Source of the DNA: Sutcliffiella horikoshii
GTDB lineage: Bacteria > Bacillota > Bacilli > Bacillales > Bacillaceae_I
Assembly (NCBI RefSeq): GCF_021991925.1
Contig: NZ_RXZI01000003.1
Coordinates: forward strand, 1-64,000
DNA: 64,000 bases
Direction: 5' to 3'
Part shown: positions 55,753-64,000 of the stretch, piece by piece
How positions within the stretch are numbered: position 1 is the first letter of the stretch
Layout: every line of letters begins with the position of its first letter
Made by a program: the position numbers and the translations under genes
The notes under the pieces: model-generated
The model's database searches: none
What the model was told of the DNA's origin: nothing
The model's input: only the letters and a program-made list of their open reading frames with translations

Positions 55753-56544
55753 ATGTGGAAATGGGAGGCAGAAGAACCGAAAGGCACCATCGTAATAGTC
55801 CATGGCGCACAGGAACATCACGGGAGATACTCCTGGTTGATGGATCAGTGGAAGTCGAACGGATTCAATGTCATCATGGGAGATTTACCTGGGCAGGGAC
55901 TTTCCACACGTCGAAGGGGACATATAGACAATTTCGATGAATATATAGATGAAGTGGAGAAATGGATCAAAGAGGCATACTTGTTGAAGCCGCCTGTTTT
56001 TGTCATCGGACATAGCATGGGCGGCTTGGCGGTCATCCGTACACTTCAGGAGAAAAAACCTTTGATGGTAGCTGGAGTTATTTTATCTTCTCCATGTTTG
56101 AAGCTGATTCAACCTCCGACAAAAGGGTTGGATGTCCTATCCAAAGGATTGAATTTCATTTTGCCAAAAACGAAATTCGAAACAGGAATCACCATTGACA
56201 AAGCGACGAGAAATGAAGAAATCTGGAGAAGTGCTGCAGGAGATGAGCTTTATATCACGAAAGTATCTGTTAGATGGTACCGTGAGCTGGTTCAGTCCAT
56301 GAACCAAGCCTTTACGGGGATTGATAAGTTTCCTGATATTCCTGTATTACTTATGCAGGCAGGTGACGATTTGATTGTGGAAAGTTTTGCTTCAGAGTCA
56401 TGGTTCAATTCTCTTTCAGCAAAAGAAAAGAGCTACAAGGAATGGAAAGGTCTATATCATGAAATTTTTAATGAGCCTGAGCGGGATCGCGTTTTTCGTT
56501 ATGCCAAAGCTTTTGTGGATTTACAAATAGAAGGAAGTGACTGA
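55753..56544 (+). CDS. ytpA: Lysophospholipase YtpA (alpha/beta hydrolase)
   Basis: 263 residues, monoacylglycerol-lipase type. Oxyanion motif HGAQEHHGRY, nucleophile elbow GHSMGGLA (about 92-99), Asp in QAGDDLIVE and His in YHEIFNE. B. subtilis YtpA makes the lysophospholipid antibiotic bacilysocin. GAGGGAG lies about nine bases before the ATG at 55753; the frame upstream lacks a site. It is followed after 2 bp by ytpB. Confidence 0.9.
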   Translation: MWKWEAEEPKGTIVIVHGAQEHHGRYSWLMDQWKSNGFNVIMGDLPGQGLSTRRRGHIDNFDEYIDEVEKWIKEAYLLKPPVFVIGHSMGGLAVIRTLQEKKPLMVAGVILSSPCLKLIQPPTKGLDVLSKGLNFILPKTKFETGITIDKATRNEEIWRSAAGDELYITKVSVRWYRELVQSMNQAFTGIDKFPDIPVLLMQAGDDLIVESFASESWFNSLSAKEKSYKEWKGLYHEIFNEPERDRVFRYAKAFVDLQIEGSD

Positions 56545-56546
56545 AT

Positions 56547-57617
56547 TTGAAGGTACCCACCCATCCTTTTTCGTTGATGAAAAGGGTGTATCGAGATGTG
56601 TTCCCTGTTGTATATCAGGAGTTGGAGCATTGGAAGAAGAGAGCGTCTGATATTCCGGATGATGAGCTTCGCAAGCAGGCGCTGGCAAGTATTGAGACGA
56701 AAGCCTTCCATTGTGAGGGTGGCGGTATTCTATCGTTGCTTGCAGGAGTAGATTTCCGTCAGGCGGTCAAGTTTATCGTTGCTTATCAGACCATCAGTGA
56801 TTATTTGGATAATCTATGTGATAGGAGTACCTCGATGGATCCTTTGGATTTCGCAGCCCTTCATGAATCCATGCCAGATGCATTGACCGTGGGGGCCCCT
56901 TTGAAAAATTATTACCGATTCAGGGAAGAGCAGGATGATGGAGGGTACCTGGGAAGTTTGGTGACAACATGTCAAAGTGTGTTGAGTTCTTTGGGCAACT
57001 ATGCGCTCATAGCTCCGCACTTGGTGAAGCTTGCCGGATATTATTGCGACTTGCAAGTACATAAGCATGTAGTGGTGGAGGAAAGGGTACCAAGGCTTGA
57101 AGAGTGGTTCTCCCTTTATAAGGAAGAGCTGCCTCCGATGGAGTGGTATGAGTTTTCCGCTTGTTCTGGGTCAACCTTGGGGATATTCTGTCTGGTTTCG
57201 CAGGCCTCCCGTGAATCCTTTACTGCCGAACATGCAGAGAAGATTGTGGGAGGATATTTTCCTTATATACAAGGATTGCATATACTACTGGATTATTTCA
57301 TTGATCAGGAAGAAGATCTGGAAGGTGGAGATCTTAATTTTTGCACGTATTATGAGAATGAGTCAGTGTTCATGGATAGGTTGCGGCATTTCATGGAGCA
57401 GGCAGATATCTATACGGAAGGATTGCCTTTTGAAAAATTCCACCGCCTGATCAACCGTGGACTGCTCGGTGTCTATCTCTCAGATCGCAAAGTCCACAAC
57501 TGCAAAGACATCTCCTCCATGGCCAAAAGCATCATCAAAGCAAGCGGCGGTACCGCCTATTTCTTCTACATGAACGGAAGGGCATATCGACGCTTTCAAA
57601 GTTGGCGTGGAGCTTAA
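56547..57617 (+). CDS. ytpB: Tetraprenyl-beta-curcumene synthase YtpB (DUF2600)
   Basis: Cyclises tetraprenyl diphosphate to the C35 sesquarterpene precursor found in Bacillus. 356 residues, all helical. Asp-rich segments ISDYLDNLCD (about 81-90) and LDYFIDQEEDLEGGD take the place of classical terpene synthase motifs. TTG start at 56547 with AAGGAAG upstream; the B. subtilis protein is of similar length. Two bases after ytpA, so coupled. The product would be a membrane terpenoid. Confidence 0.9.
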   Translation: MKVPTHPFSLMKRVYRDVFPVVYQELEHWKKRASDIPDDELRKQALASIETKAFHCEGGGILSLLAGVDFRQAVKFIVAYQTISDYLDNLCDRSTSMDPLDFAALHESMPDALTVGAPLKNYYRFREEQDDGGYLGSLVTTCQSVLSSLGNYALIAPHLVKLAGYYCDLQVHKHVVVEERVPRLEEWFSLYKEELPPMEWYEFSACSGSTLGIFCLVSQASRESFTAEHAEKIVGGYFPYIQGLHILLDYFIDQEEDLEGGDLNFCTYYENESVFMDRLRHFMEQADIYTEGLPFEKFHRLINRGLLGVYLSDRKVHNCKDISSMAKSIIKASGGTAYFFYMNGRAYRRFQSWRGA

Positions 57618-57632
57618 AGGGACTGACTTCCG

Positions 57633-57716
57633 CTGCGTTAAAGTTATAAAGTGCTAAAAGGGGTCTGACCCTCACTGCGTTAAAGTTATAAAGTGCTAAA
57701 AGGGGTCTGACCCTCA
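57633..57716. repeat. 42-bp tandem repeat containing the R3 palindrome core
   Basis: Two identical 42-bp units, 57633-57674 and 57675-57716. Each contains GCGTTAAAGTTATAAAG and AGGGGTCTGACCCT. It lies between ytpB and a terminator. Confidence 0.85.
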
Positions 57717-57730
57717 CCACGGTAAAGCAA

Positions 57731-57762
57731 CAAAGGATCCGGCACATAAGCCGGATCCTTTG
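57731..57762. terminator. Bidirectional terminator between ytpB and ytqB
   Basis: AAAGGATCCGGC pairs with GCCGGATCCTTT around a short loop, with T/A tracts on both sides. Confidence 0.85.
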
Positions 57763-58335
57763 TTATTTCTTTTCTATGGCGATGATGAATGGTGGGTTGT
57801 TCACTTGGTTCATAAAGCGGTATTGGAGGACGTGTGCTTTTTTCTGATCCAGTTTGGTGACGTAGTCGAGAAGGGCATCCCGTTCGACCTGGCCTTCTGG
57901 GTGTCCGTGATAGACGACAATGACGATGACTGCTTCTTTTTTCATGACGGAAAGAAGCTTGTCCACGGCGTTGATGGTACTTTCCGGTACCGTTACAATT
58001 CCTTTGTCTCCACCAGGAAGGTAACCTAGATTGAATATGGCTCCCCTGATCTGATCATGTTTTTCAGAAGGGATTCTATCCAGTAACTCTGCATGGCTTG
58101 CCTCAAACAGCGAGACACGAGATCCAACAGCATGTTCCACCAGCAAATCTTCTGTGTTCTTTATCGCCTCATGTTGGATATCAAAGCCATATACGTGACC
58201 AGTGTCTCCAACTAGCTCTGCGAGAAAGAGGGTGTCGTGTCCATTACCTACCGTACAATCCACAGCAATATCACCTTCTGACACAGCCAGATTCAATATC
58301 TTTTTACTATATGGTAAGACTCGTTCCAATTTCAT
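57763..58335 (-). CDS. mnmM: tRNA 5-aminomethyluridine methyltransferase MnmM (YtqB)
   Basis: 190 residues, Rossmann-type SAM methyltransferase. SAM loop DCTVGNGHDTLFLA (about 26-39), FDIQHEA acidic residue, FNLGYLPGG motif (about 101-109) and VYHGHPEG. B. subtilis YtqB was shown to methylate the wobble uridine of tRNA, converting nm5U to mnm5U. It overlaps the upstream radical SAM gene by four bases. Confidence 0.9.
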   Translation of the reverse strand: MKLERVLPYSKKILNLAVSEGDIAVDCTVGNGHDTLFLAELVGDTGHVYGFDIQHEAIKNTEDLLVEHAVGSRVSLFEASHAELLDRIPSEKHDQIRGAIFNLGYLPGGDKGIVTVPESTINAVDKLLSVMKKEAVIVIVVYHGHPEGQVERDALLDYVTKLDQKKAHVLQYRFMNQVNNPPFIIAIEKK

Positions 58336-59309
58336 CGTCCATCCTCAGCGCCTTTCCCAACATAATACTTTCCTTGCCAACTGTCTCGTCTTTTCAGTTC
58401 GGCATCTATGGCATTCAGCACTGACCACTTATCCACACTCCACATTGGGCCGATCATGATATCAATGGGCCCGTCTCCTGTAATGCGATGGACAATCATC
58501 TCAGGAGGCAATATTTCCAACTGATCACAAACTAGTTGGATATAATCCTCAAAGGAAAGGAACTCAAGCATACCTTTTTCATATTGCTTTACCATTGGAG
58601 TGCCCTTCAAAAGGTGCAATAAGTGTATTTTGATCCCCTGCACATCCAGTTTCGCGACAGCCTCCGCCGTTTCCATCATCATCTTATTATCTTCCAATGG
58701 CAGACCGTCAATGATGTGGGAACATACACGGATGCCATGCTTACGCAATTTATTGACACCTTCCACATATGTTTCAAAGTCATGGGCACGATTGATCAGG
58801 AGGGCAGTTCTCTCATGAACCGTTTGCAGACCTAACTCCACCCAAAGATAAGTGCGCTGATTCAGCTCGGCTAAATATTCCACCACATCATCTGGTAGGC
58901 AATCAGGGCGTGTTCCAATGGAAAGGCCGACCACCCCGTCCTGCTGTAGCACGGTTTCGTATTTCTCTCTTAGGACCTCTACGGGTGCATGCGTATTGGT
59001 GAATGCCTGGAAATAGGCCATATATTTGCCGTCTTTCCATTTATGATGCATTTTCGTTTTTATCTCATAAAATTGGGTGATTAGATCATCTGCTCGGTTT
59101 CCTGCAAAATCACCGGAACCTGCGGCACTACAGAATGTACAACCACCATGAGCTACTGTGCCGTCACGGTTAGGGCAGTCAAAACCGCCATCTAAAGCCA
59201 CCTTGAATACCTTGTGTCCGAAATGATTACGTAAATGATAATTCCACGTGTGATATCGTTTATCTTCAACGGAATATGGAAACGGATTTTGCGTAGTTTG
59301 TTTAGTCAT
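58332..59309 (-). CDS. ytqA: Radical SAM protein YtqA (TIGR01212 family)
   Basis: 325 residues. The iron-sulfur motif is atypical, with Cys in DCPNRDGTVAHGGCTFCSA (about 44-62). The rest is a partial barrel ending in a TYLWVELGLQTVHERT and HIIDGLPLED pattern. Overlap with mnmM indicates a shared task; recent work places YtqA in the same wobble-uridine pathway (name MnmL proposed, from memory). The reaction is not proven by anything visible here. Confidence 0.88.
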   Translation of the reverse strand: MTKQTTQNPFPYSVEDKRYHTWNYHLRNHFGHKVFKVALDGGFDCPNRDGTVAHGGCTFCSAAGSGDFAGNRADDLITQFYEIKTKMHHKWKDGKYMAYFQAFTNTHAPVEVLREKYETVLQQDGVVGLSIGTRPDCLPDDVVEYLAELNQRTYLWVELGLQTVHERTALLINRAHDFETYVEGVNKLRKHGIRVCSHIIDGLPLEDNKMMMETAEAVAKLDVQGIKIHLLHLLKGTPMVKQYEKGMLEFLSFEDYIQLVCDQLEILPPEMIVHRITGDGPIDIMIGPMWSVDKWSVLNAIDAELKRRDSWQGKYYVGKGAEDGR

Positions 59310-59465
59310 CCGTACTCCTCCTCTTTTTGTCCAACTAATGCTAACAAACTATTTTAGCATGTATGCACAACCTGCTTCAATGCCGTTCACTTTTTTAGCA
59401 TGGACTTGAAAAAAATGCGCAAAATAAAGCCGAGTACACAGAAAAATTGTGGGGTGAATAGAACC

Positions 59466-59729
59466 ATGGCAACAAGAGAATCTGTTGAACAATTTATTCA
59501 ACAATGTGAAGATGCACTGCGCAATGCACATGCACAATATAGTGAAGCAAAGCAGCTGGAGCACTATAACGATACCGAATTTACAAATGCCCAAGAACAA
59601 ATCGAGGCAACGTACAATGATCTTATGCATCTTTCCCAGAGCTGTAATGCTCAGCAACGCGAGCAATTAAATCGCATGCGCCTGCAACTGCAAAATCTTC
59701 AAAATGAAATGACTTTATTGAGACATTAA
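59466..59729 (+). CDS. ytzC: YtzC family protein (DUF2524)
   Basis: 87 residues, all helical. Starts MATRESVEQFIQQCEDAL and ends REQLNRMRLQLQNLQNEMTLL, a clear match to B. subtilis YtzC. GGGGTGA lies before the ATG at 59466; the frame upstream to 59400 is not conserved-looking. Divergent from ytqA, as in B. subtilis. Function unknown. Confidence 0.88.
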   Translation: MATRESVEQFIQQCEDALRNAHAQYSEAKQLEHYNDTEFTNAQEQIEATYNDLMHLSQSCNAQQREQLNRMRLQLQNLQNEMTLLRH

Positions 59730-59743
59730 GGGGGCCTACAATC

Positions 59744-59908
59744 ATGAAGAAACGTTCCAAGCAAAATAACCCGGAGCAAAAAACAAGAAACGCCGAAAAC
59801 ACGGCCGTCGAAATGGGTGCAGAATATAATCCAGTTAGGGAAGTAAAGCAGAAGAATTTGAAAAAAGCCCAACCAGTCAGATCCAAAAATCATAGCGAGA
59901 ATGAGTAG
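59744..59908 (+). CDS. Small basic 54-residue protein, possibly a minor spore protein
   Basis: Starts MKKRSKQNNPEQKTR and continues with NAENTAVEMGAEYNP and REVKQKNLKKAQPVRSKN. Very hydrophilic, rich in Lys, Asn and Gln, without Cys or Trp, the look of minor small acid-soluble spore proteins. No family is firmly recognised. AAGGGGGCC precedes the ATG by about nine bases, and a terminator follows directly. It lies 14 bp after ytzC. Confidence 0.65.
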   Translation: MKKRSKQNNPEQKTRNAENTAVEMGAEYNPVREVKQKNLKKAQPVRSKNHSENE

Positions 59909-59940
59909 GAGAGCAGCCTTTGTGCTGCTTTTTTATATGA
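59909..59940 (+). terminator. Terminator after the small basic protein gene
   Basis: AGCAGC pairs with GCTGCT around a short loop, followed by six T. Confidence 0.75.
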
Positions 59941-59983
59941 TGTATGTATTTGAAAATGGGTATGAGAATAACGAGATAATTGG

Positions 59984-60082
59984 AAAAGTCGCAATAACCA
60001 GGAGAAAAGTCACAATAAGCTCCGGAAAAGTCACAATAACGAGGGAAAAAGTCACAATAACCCTCACAAAAGTTACAATCAA
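59984..60082. repeat. Five direct repeats at 21-bp spacing
   Basis: AAAAGTCACAATAAC or a close variant begins at 59984, 60005, 60026, 60047 and 60068, exactly 21 bp apart. Spacers between units vary. The forward frame would encode a seven-residue repeat (KVTITRE-like), but no convincing start or ribosome site exists and a terminator lies upstream. The rest of the gap to 60265 has no recognised feature. Confidence 0.8.
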
Positions 60083-60265
60083 CATGAGAAGCTCTCCATA
60101 ACTCATAAAAAACTTACCATTCTCTCTTCTAGAAGCCACGATAATCCACCAATCCTAAAATTACGTGAGATATAACCCAAAAAATACCTAAAGTTAAAAA
60201 ACCAACTCTCCAACCATGTCCCAAAAATCAGAATAATTACATTTCCTGATTTCTGACTTTTTATA

Positions 60266-60294
60266 TTGAAACTGCCCTCAAAACGGATTACAAT
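60266..60294 (+). promoter_or_regulatory. Promoter of the MFS gene
   Basis: TTGAAA at 60266-60271, a 17-bp spacer and TACAAT at 60289-60294, 45 bp before the start codon. Confidence 0.6.
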
Positions 60295-60338
60295 TATTTT
60301 GGATTTCGAAATAATTGGTTGAAGGAGGGCATGCAGTT

Positions 60339-61547
60339 ATGCTTAAAATGCCCAAGGCCCTTTGGTTATTAGTTATTGGTATGGCAATAAACGTAACTGG
60401 GGCTTCTTTTTTATGGCCGTTAAATACAATATACATTCATGACATCCTTGGGAAGTCGCTTTCTGTAGCGGGACTTGTTCTGATGGTTAATGCCGGTGCA
60501 AGCGTAATAGGAAACCTGATAGGCGGTGTGCTTTTTGATAAAATTGGTGGCTACCGGTCCATTCTTTTAGGGATTTCCATCACCATCATTGCACTTATCG
60601 GGTTGACATTCAATCACACCTGGAATTTTTATGTGGTGTATTTGACCATCATCGGCTTTGGGTCAGGGATTGTGTTTCCATCCATGTACGCGATGGCAGG
60701 TTCCGTGTGGAAAGAAGGTGGACGCAAATCGTTCAATGCCATGTATGTATCACAGAATCTTGGTGTGGCAATTGGAGCGGCACTTGGTGGGCTTGTTGCG
60801 GATATTCGTTTTGACTACATATTCCTTGCGAATACAGTCACATACGCCATCTTTTTCATCATCGCTTTATTTGGCTATCGGAAGATACAGGCTAATCCTA
60901 CTAGCCAGACTTCCGTATTGGATCAAAAGCAAAAAATCAAGGATCATACTAAGCTGTACGCTTTATTAATAGTGTGTATCGGTTACCTTCTGTGCTGGAT
61001 GGGCTATGTACAATGGCAGACGACCATTGCCACACATACACAATCACTTGGGATCTCCCTAAAACAGTACAGCATTTTATGGACAATTAATGGAGCATTA
61101 ATCGTACTGGCTCAACCCATCATTACATGGATTGTAAAAAAATACACAAAAACGTTGAAGACTCAGATCATTGTGGGATTGGTCATATTCATCATTTCTT
61201 TTGCCGTTGTGGGTGTAGCGGAACAATACACGGCATTCCTTGTAGCGATGATCATCATTACAATCGGGGAGATGTTCGTCTGGCCTGCTGTTCCAACTGT
61301 GGCGAATCAGCTTGCCCCAAAAGGTCGGGAAGGTTTCTATCAAGGAATCGTCAACTCGACTGCAACCGGGGGAAGGATGCTTGGTCCTTTCATGGGTGGA
61401 GTATTGGTAGATCTCTCTGGGATGGGCATGCTTTTTGGGGTATTGATGGGCTTTATGGTGATTGCGATATTTACTACTTCCATTTACGATCGGAAATTAA
61501 AAACAACTACAACAAACATACCTGAACTTTCTAAGAGTGCTTCCTGA
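60339..61547 (+). CDS. yttB: MFS transporter YttB
   Basis: 402 residues with about twelve membrane segments. The MFS loop 2-3 motif appears as GGVLFDKIGGYRS (about 60-72). The start MLKMPKALWLLVIGMAINV resembles B. subtilis YttB. GAAGGAGGG lies ten bases before the ATG at 60339. Substrate unknown; relatives are drug or multidrug exporters. Single gene with promoter and terminator. Confidence 0.85.
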   Translation: MLKMPKALWLLVIGMAINVTGASFLWPLNTIYIHDILGKSLSVAGLVLMVNAGASVIGNLIGGVLFDKIGGYRSILLGISITIIALIGLTFNHTWNFYVVYLTIIGFGSGIVFPSMYAMAGSVWKEGGRKSFNAMYVSQNLGVAIGAALGGLVADIRFDYIFLANTVTYAIFFIIALFGYRKIQANPTSQTSVLDQKQKIKDHTKLYALLIVCIGYLLCWMGYVQWQTTIATHTQSLGISLKQYSILWTINGALIVLAQPIITWIVKKYTKTLKTQIIVGLVIFIISFAVVGVAEQYTAFLVAMIIITIGEMFVWPAVPTVANQLAPKGREGFYQGIVNSTATGGRMLGPFMGGVLVDLSGMGMLFGVLMGFMVIAIFTTSIYDRKLKTTTTNIPELSKSAS

Positions 61548-61563
61548 ACTCCTGTATTCCAAG

Positions 61564-61600
61564 CGGTGCGATTCCTAAAAAGAATCGCACCGTTTTTTCA
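61564..61600 (+). terminator. Terminator after yttB
   Basis: CGGTGCGATTC pairs perfectly with GAATCGCACCG, followed by TTTTTT. Confidence 0.93.
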
Positions 61601-61610
61601 TGATTTCCTA

Positions 61611-61638
61611 TTGACATAAAATATCCAAATATGATAAT
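61611..61638 (+). promoter_or_regulatory. Promoter of htpG
   Basis: TTGACA at 61611-61616, a 16-bp spacer and GATAAT at 61633-61638, ending 14 bp before the CIRCE element. Confidence 0.7.
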
Positions 61639-61652
61639 TATTTTATTGAGCG

Positions 61653-61679
61653 TTAGCACTCTTTATCAGAGAGTGCTAA
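61653..61679. promoter_or_regulatory. CIRCE operator (HrcA site) of htpG
   Basis: TTAGCACTC, a nine-base spacer and GAGTGCTAA: a perfect match to the CIRCE inverted repeat. It lies just after the predicted transcription start, the usual position for HrcA repression. CIRCE normally controls groE and dnaK operons. Confidence 0.93.
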
Positions 61680-61718
61680 AATAAACATGGATACATAACC
61701 GGAAGGAGAAATCAGACC

Positions 61719-63599
61719 ATGACAAAAAAAGAGTTCCAAGCTGAATCGAAAAGACTGCTGGAAATGATGATCAACTCCATTTACTCCCAGCGTGAAGTAT
61801 TTCTACGTGAACTAATTTCCAATGCAAGTGATGCAATGGATAAAATCTATTATCGTGCACTGACAGATGATTCCCTTACATTTGATAAAGACAACTATTT
61901 TGTAAAGGTAATCCCTAATAAAGCAGAAAGAACATTAACCATTATGGATACAGGGATCGGGATGACCAAAGAAGAATTGGAAGCCAACTTGGGTGTTATT
62001 GCAAAGAGTGGTTCTTTGGCGTTCAAAAAAGAAAACGAAATCAAGGACGGCCATGACATTATCGGTCAGTTCGGTGTCGGCTTCTATGCGGCATTCATGG
62101 TTGCGGATGTAGTGACAGTGACAAGTAAAGCACTTGGAAGCGATGAGGCATACAAATGGCAATCGGAAGGTGCAGATGGATATACAATCGAGCCTGCTGA
62201 TAAAGACTCTGTTGGTACTGAAATCGTCCTGAAAATAAAAGAAAACACGGAAGATGAAAGCTATGATGAGTACTTGGAAGAATATCGTTTAAAGTCCATC
62301 ATCAAAAAGTACTCAGACTTCATCCGCTATCCTATCAAAATGGATGTGACCACGTCCAAACCGAAAGCGGACAACGAAGAGGAACTAGAAGAAGTGACAG
62401 AAGAACAGACCATCAACAGCATGGTGCCGATCTGGCGTAAAAATAAATCAGAGCTTACAACAGAAGACTATGAAAAATTTTATAGTGAAAAGCATTATGG
62501 TTTTGACAAGCCATTAAAGCACCTTCATATCAGTGTGGACGGGACGATCCGCTATAACTCTATTCTTTACATTCCGGAGAACATTCCATTTGATTACTAT
62601 TCCAAGGAGTATGAAAAAGGGCTGGAGCTATATTCAAGTGGTGTATTAATTATGAACAAATGTGCGGATTTGTTGCCTGATCATTTCAGTTTTGTGAAAG
62701 GATTGGTGGATTCTGAGGACCTTTCCCTTAATATCTCTCGTGAAATGCTGCAGCAAGATCGTCAGCTGAAGTTCATCGCGAAGAACCTTGCAAAGAAAAT
62801 CAAGAGTGCCCTGCTTGGCATGTTAAAGGACGAGCGCGACAGTTACGTGAAGTTCTTTGAGGCATTCGGCCGTCAGCTGAAGTATGGTGTTTATGCAGAG
62901 TATGGGGCAAACAAAGAGCAGCTGCAAGACTTGTTGATGTTCTATTCTTCCACAGAAAAGAAACTTGTGACGCTCGATGAGTACATCTCCCGTATGAAAG
63001 AGGACCAAAAGTACATTTACTATGCAACCGGGGAGTCAAAAGAAAGAATAGAAAAGCTTCCGCAAACAGAACTTGTATCGGACAAGGGCTTCGAAATTCT
63101 TTATTTCACGGAGGACATTGATGAGTTCGCAATCAAGATGCTGATGAACTACAAAGAAAAAGAGTTCAAAAACGTATCGAGCGGGGACCTTGGAATTGAC
63201 TCTGAAGAGGACGAAAAGCAAACGGAGTCTGAACAGGAAGCAAACAAGGATCTATTTGAAGCGATGAAGGAAATCCTTGCTGATAAGGTTTCAGCGGTTA
63301 AGGTTTCTAAACGTCTAAAAACACATCCTGTCTGCCTATCAACTGAAGGGGAAGTAACCATTGAGATGGAGAAAATCCTAAGCGCGATGCCAGATAACCA
63401 AAACATCAAGGCAAACAAGGTCCTTGAAATCAACACAAACCATGATGTGTTTGCATCATTGAAAAGTGCCCATGAAGGCGATCGTGAAAAGCTGGCGTTG
63501 TACACAAACCTTCTATACAGCCAAGCGCTATTGATTGAAGGATTGCCGTTGGAGGATCCTGTTGAGTTTACGAATGACGTATGTAAAGTGATGGTATAA
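61719..63599 (+). CDS. htpG: Molecular chaperone HtpG (Hsp90)
   Basis: 626 residues. GHKL ATPase domain at the N terminus: [12 protein letters not shown] (about 31-42), DTGIGM (about 76-81), [13 protein letters not shown] (about 115-127) and GTEI. Middle domain with [12 protein letters not shown], then a C-terminal dimerisation domain. AAGGAG lies before the ATG at 61719. Heat control through the CIRCE element is indicated. Confidence 0.97.
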   Translation: MTKKEFQAESKRLLEMMINSIYSQREVFLRELISNASDAMDKIYYRALTDDSLTFDKDNYFVKVIPNKAERTLTIMDTGIGMTKEELEANLGVIAKSGSLAFKKENEIKDGHDIIGQFGVGFYAAFMVADVVTVTSKALGSDEAYKWQSEGADGYTIEPADKDSVGTEIVLKIKENTEDESYDEYLEEYRLKSIIKKYSDFIRYPIKMDVTTSKPKADNEEELEEVTEEQTINSMVPIWRKNKSELTTEDYEKFYSEKHYGFDKPLKHLHISVDGTIRYNSILYIPENIPFDYYSKEYEKGLELYSSGVLIMNKCADLLPDHFSFVKGLVDSEDLSLNISREMLQQDRQLKFIAKNLAKKIKSALLGMLKDERDSYVKFFEAFGRQLKYGVYAEYGANKEQLQDLLMFYSSTEKKLVTLDEYISRMKEDQKYIYYATGESKERIEKLPQTELVSDKGFEILYFTEDIDEFAIKMLMNYKEKEFKNVSSGDLGIDSEEDEKQTESEQEANKDLFEAMKEILADKVSAVKVSKRLKTHPVCLSTEGEVTIEMEKILSAMPDNQNIKANKVLEINTNHDVFASLKSAHEGDREKLALYTNLLYSQALLIEGLPLEDPVEFTNDVCKVMV

Positions 63600-63612
63600 A
63601 AAATAGTTAATA

Positions 63613-63660
63613 AAGGAAAAGGCCAATTCTGCTCATTAACGAGTGGGGTTGGTTCTTTTG
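63613..63660 (+). terminator. Weak terminator after htpG
   Basis: AAGGCCAATTC and its partner around GGGGTTGGTTCTTTT form an imperfect stem (inner CTC-ATTAAC-GAG), followed by TTTTGTTTT. Confidence 0.45.
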
Positions 63661-63793
63661 TTTTCTCGGAAGTGGTTTCGATTGATGTAATGGTATGGCA
63701 AGAACAGTAGTTTCTCGAATGATTTTTCTCAAAGGAAATCTCCCATGAATCAAGAATACATAAAAGGAGGAAACTTGGAGGAGGAAATGGAAA

Positions 63794-64000
63794 ATGCAAA
63801 AAACAATACCAATCAAAAATCAAATGAATGGTGTATTTATCCATGTGGCAAATCTCAAAAAATCCGCAGAATGGTACACCAACCTGTTGGGTTTAGAAGT
63901 GGACCTTAGCACTGTCGAGTCTCCTGTGTATAACATTCCATTGAAGGGAAGCACTTCCTTGACACTTGATGACCATACATTCGATCCTACGTTTAAGCAT
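63794..64000 (+). CDS. VOC (glyoxalase/bleomycin-resistance) family protein, cut by the window end
   Basis: The first 69 residues are in the window: MQKTIPIKNQMNGVFIHVAN, then LKKSAEWYTNLLGLEVD, a classic first VOC repeat with a metal-ligand His (FIHVANL). GGAGGAGG precedes the ATG at 63794. The second half, needed to judge substrate, is outside. A VOC enzyme could be a dioxygenase, a lyase or an antibiotic-binding protein. Confidence 0.8.
   Translation, partial: MQKTIPIKNQMNGVFIHVANLKKSAEWYTNLLGLEVDLSTVESPVYNIPLKGSTSLTLDDHTFDPTFKH

Noticed and set aside
59984..60082. The 21-bp repeats as a CRISPR array
   Set aside because: Units are about 15 bp with 6-bp spacers, far below CRISPR sizes, and no cas genes are present.
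59901..60101. 66-codon frame encoding a seven-residue repeat
   Set aside because: The start overlaps the preceding gene, lies before a terminator and has no clear ribosome site; the 21-bp DNA repeat explains the pattern.

Overview
The window reads as a chromosomal segment of a Bacillus-like member of the Bacillaceae. The 23S and 5S rRNA ends are Bacillus type. The tRNA array follows the order of the B. subtilis trnB cluster with one extra Thr gene. Downstream come glgBCDAP, the menaquinone genes menA and menFDHBEC, mntABCD, the bd oxidase ythAB, ytiB-yidD-luxS, dps-ytkC-ytkD, ytlACD, ytmA, pckA, metK, ytoA, ytpAB, ytqAB, ytzC, yttB and htpG. Most of these are neighbours in the yt region of B. 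subtilis. No prophage, CRISPR array, transposase or integrase was seen.

Layout. 1-3955: end of an rRNA operon plus 22 tRNA genes. Two small homologous elements precede the elongator Met and initiator fMet tRNA genes, and each repeats the 5' end of the tRNA that follows it. 4479-12419: glycogen operon behind a possible sigma-E promoter. 12516-14611: lipase, DUF1801 protein and YteA. 14960-23863: menaquinone pathway. 24262-28406: manganese ABC transporter whose permease MntC carries a DtxR-like C-terminal domain. 28486-31541: DUF1540 protein, Fur-box DUF2325 protein and cytochrome bd oxidase. 31783-40385: a zinc-starvation island in which four Zur-type boxes accompany two COG0523 GTPases, a His-rich ZnuA, a carbonic anhydrase, a flavoprotein and a permease/TIGR03943 pair. 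40554-47010: small proteins, Dps (sigma-B-type promoter), Nudix hydrolase and an ABC importer. 47219-50802: divergent pckA (CcpN and CcpA-type sites) and metK (SAM riboswitch). 50874-59729: ABC-F protein with a possible attenuator, glycosyltransferase, PAP2 phosphatase, gamma carbonic anhydrase, YtpAB, and the tRNA-modification pair YtqA/YtqB. 59744-64000: small basic protein, a 21-bp periodic repeat, an MFS transporter, htpG under a perfect CIRCE element, and a truncated VOC protein.

Four dispersed repeat families lie between genes. R1 is about 190 bp, has imperfect 25-bp terminal inverted repeats and occurs three times. R2 has a GC-rich core with GCGGG blocks and occurs three times. R3 is about 55 bp around a GGGGTCTGACCCC palindrome and follows a terminator at three loci, with its core also in a 42-bp tandem repeat. 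The fourth is the pair of tRNA-associated elements. The tRNA-Met elements are the observation I would look at first. All gene calls rest on reading the sequence and recalled family features; no database search was run.
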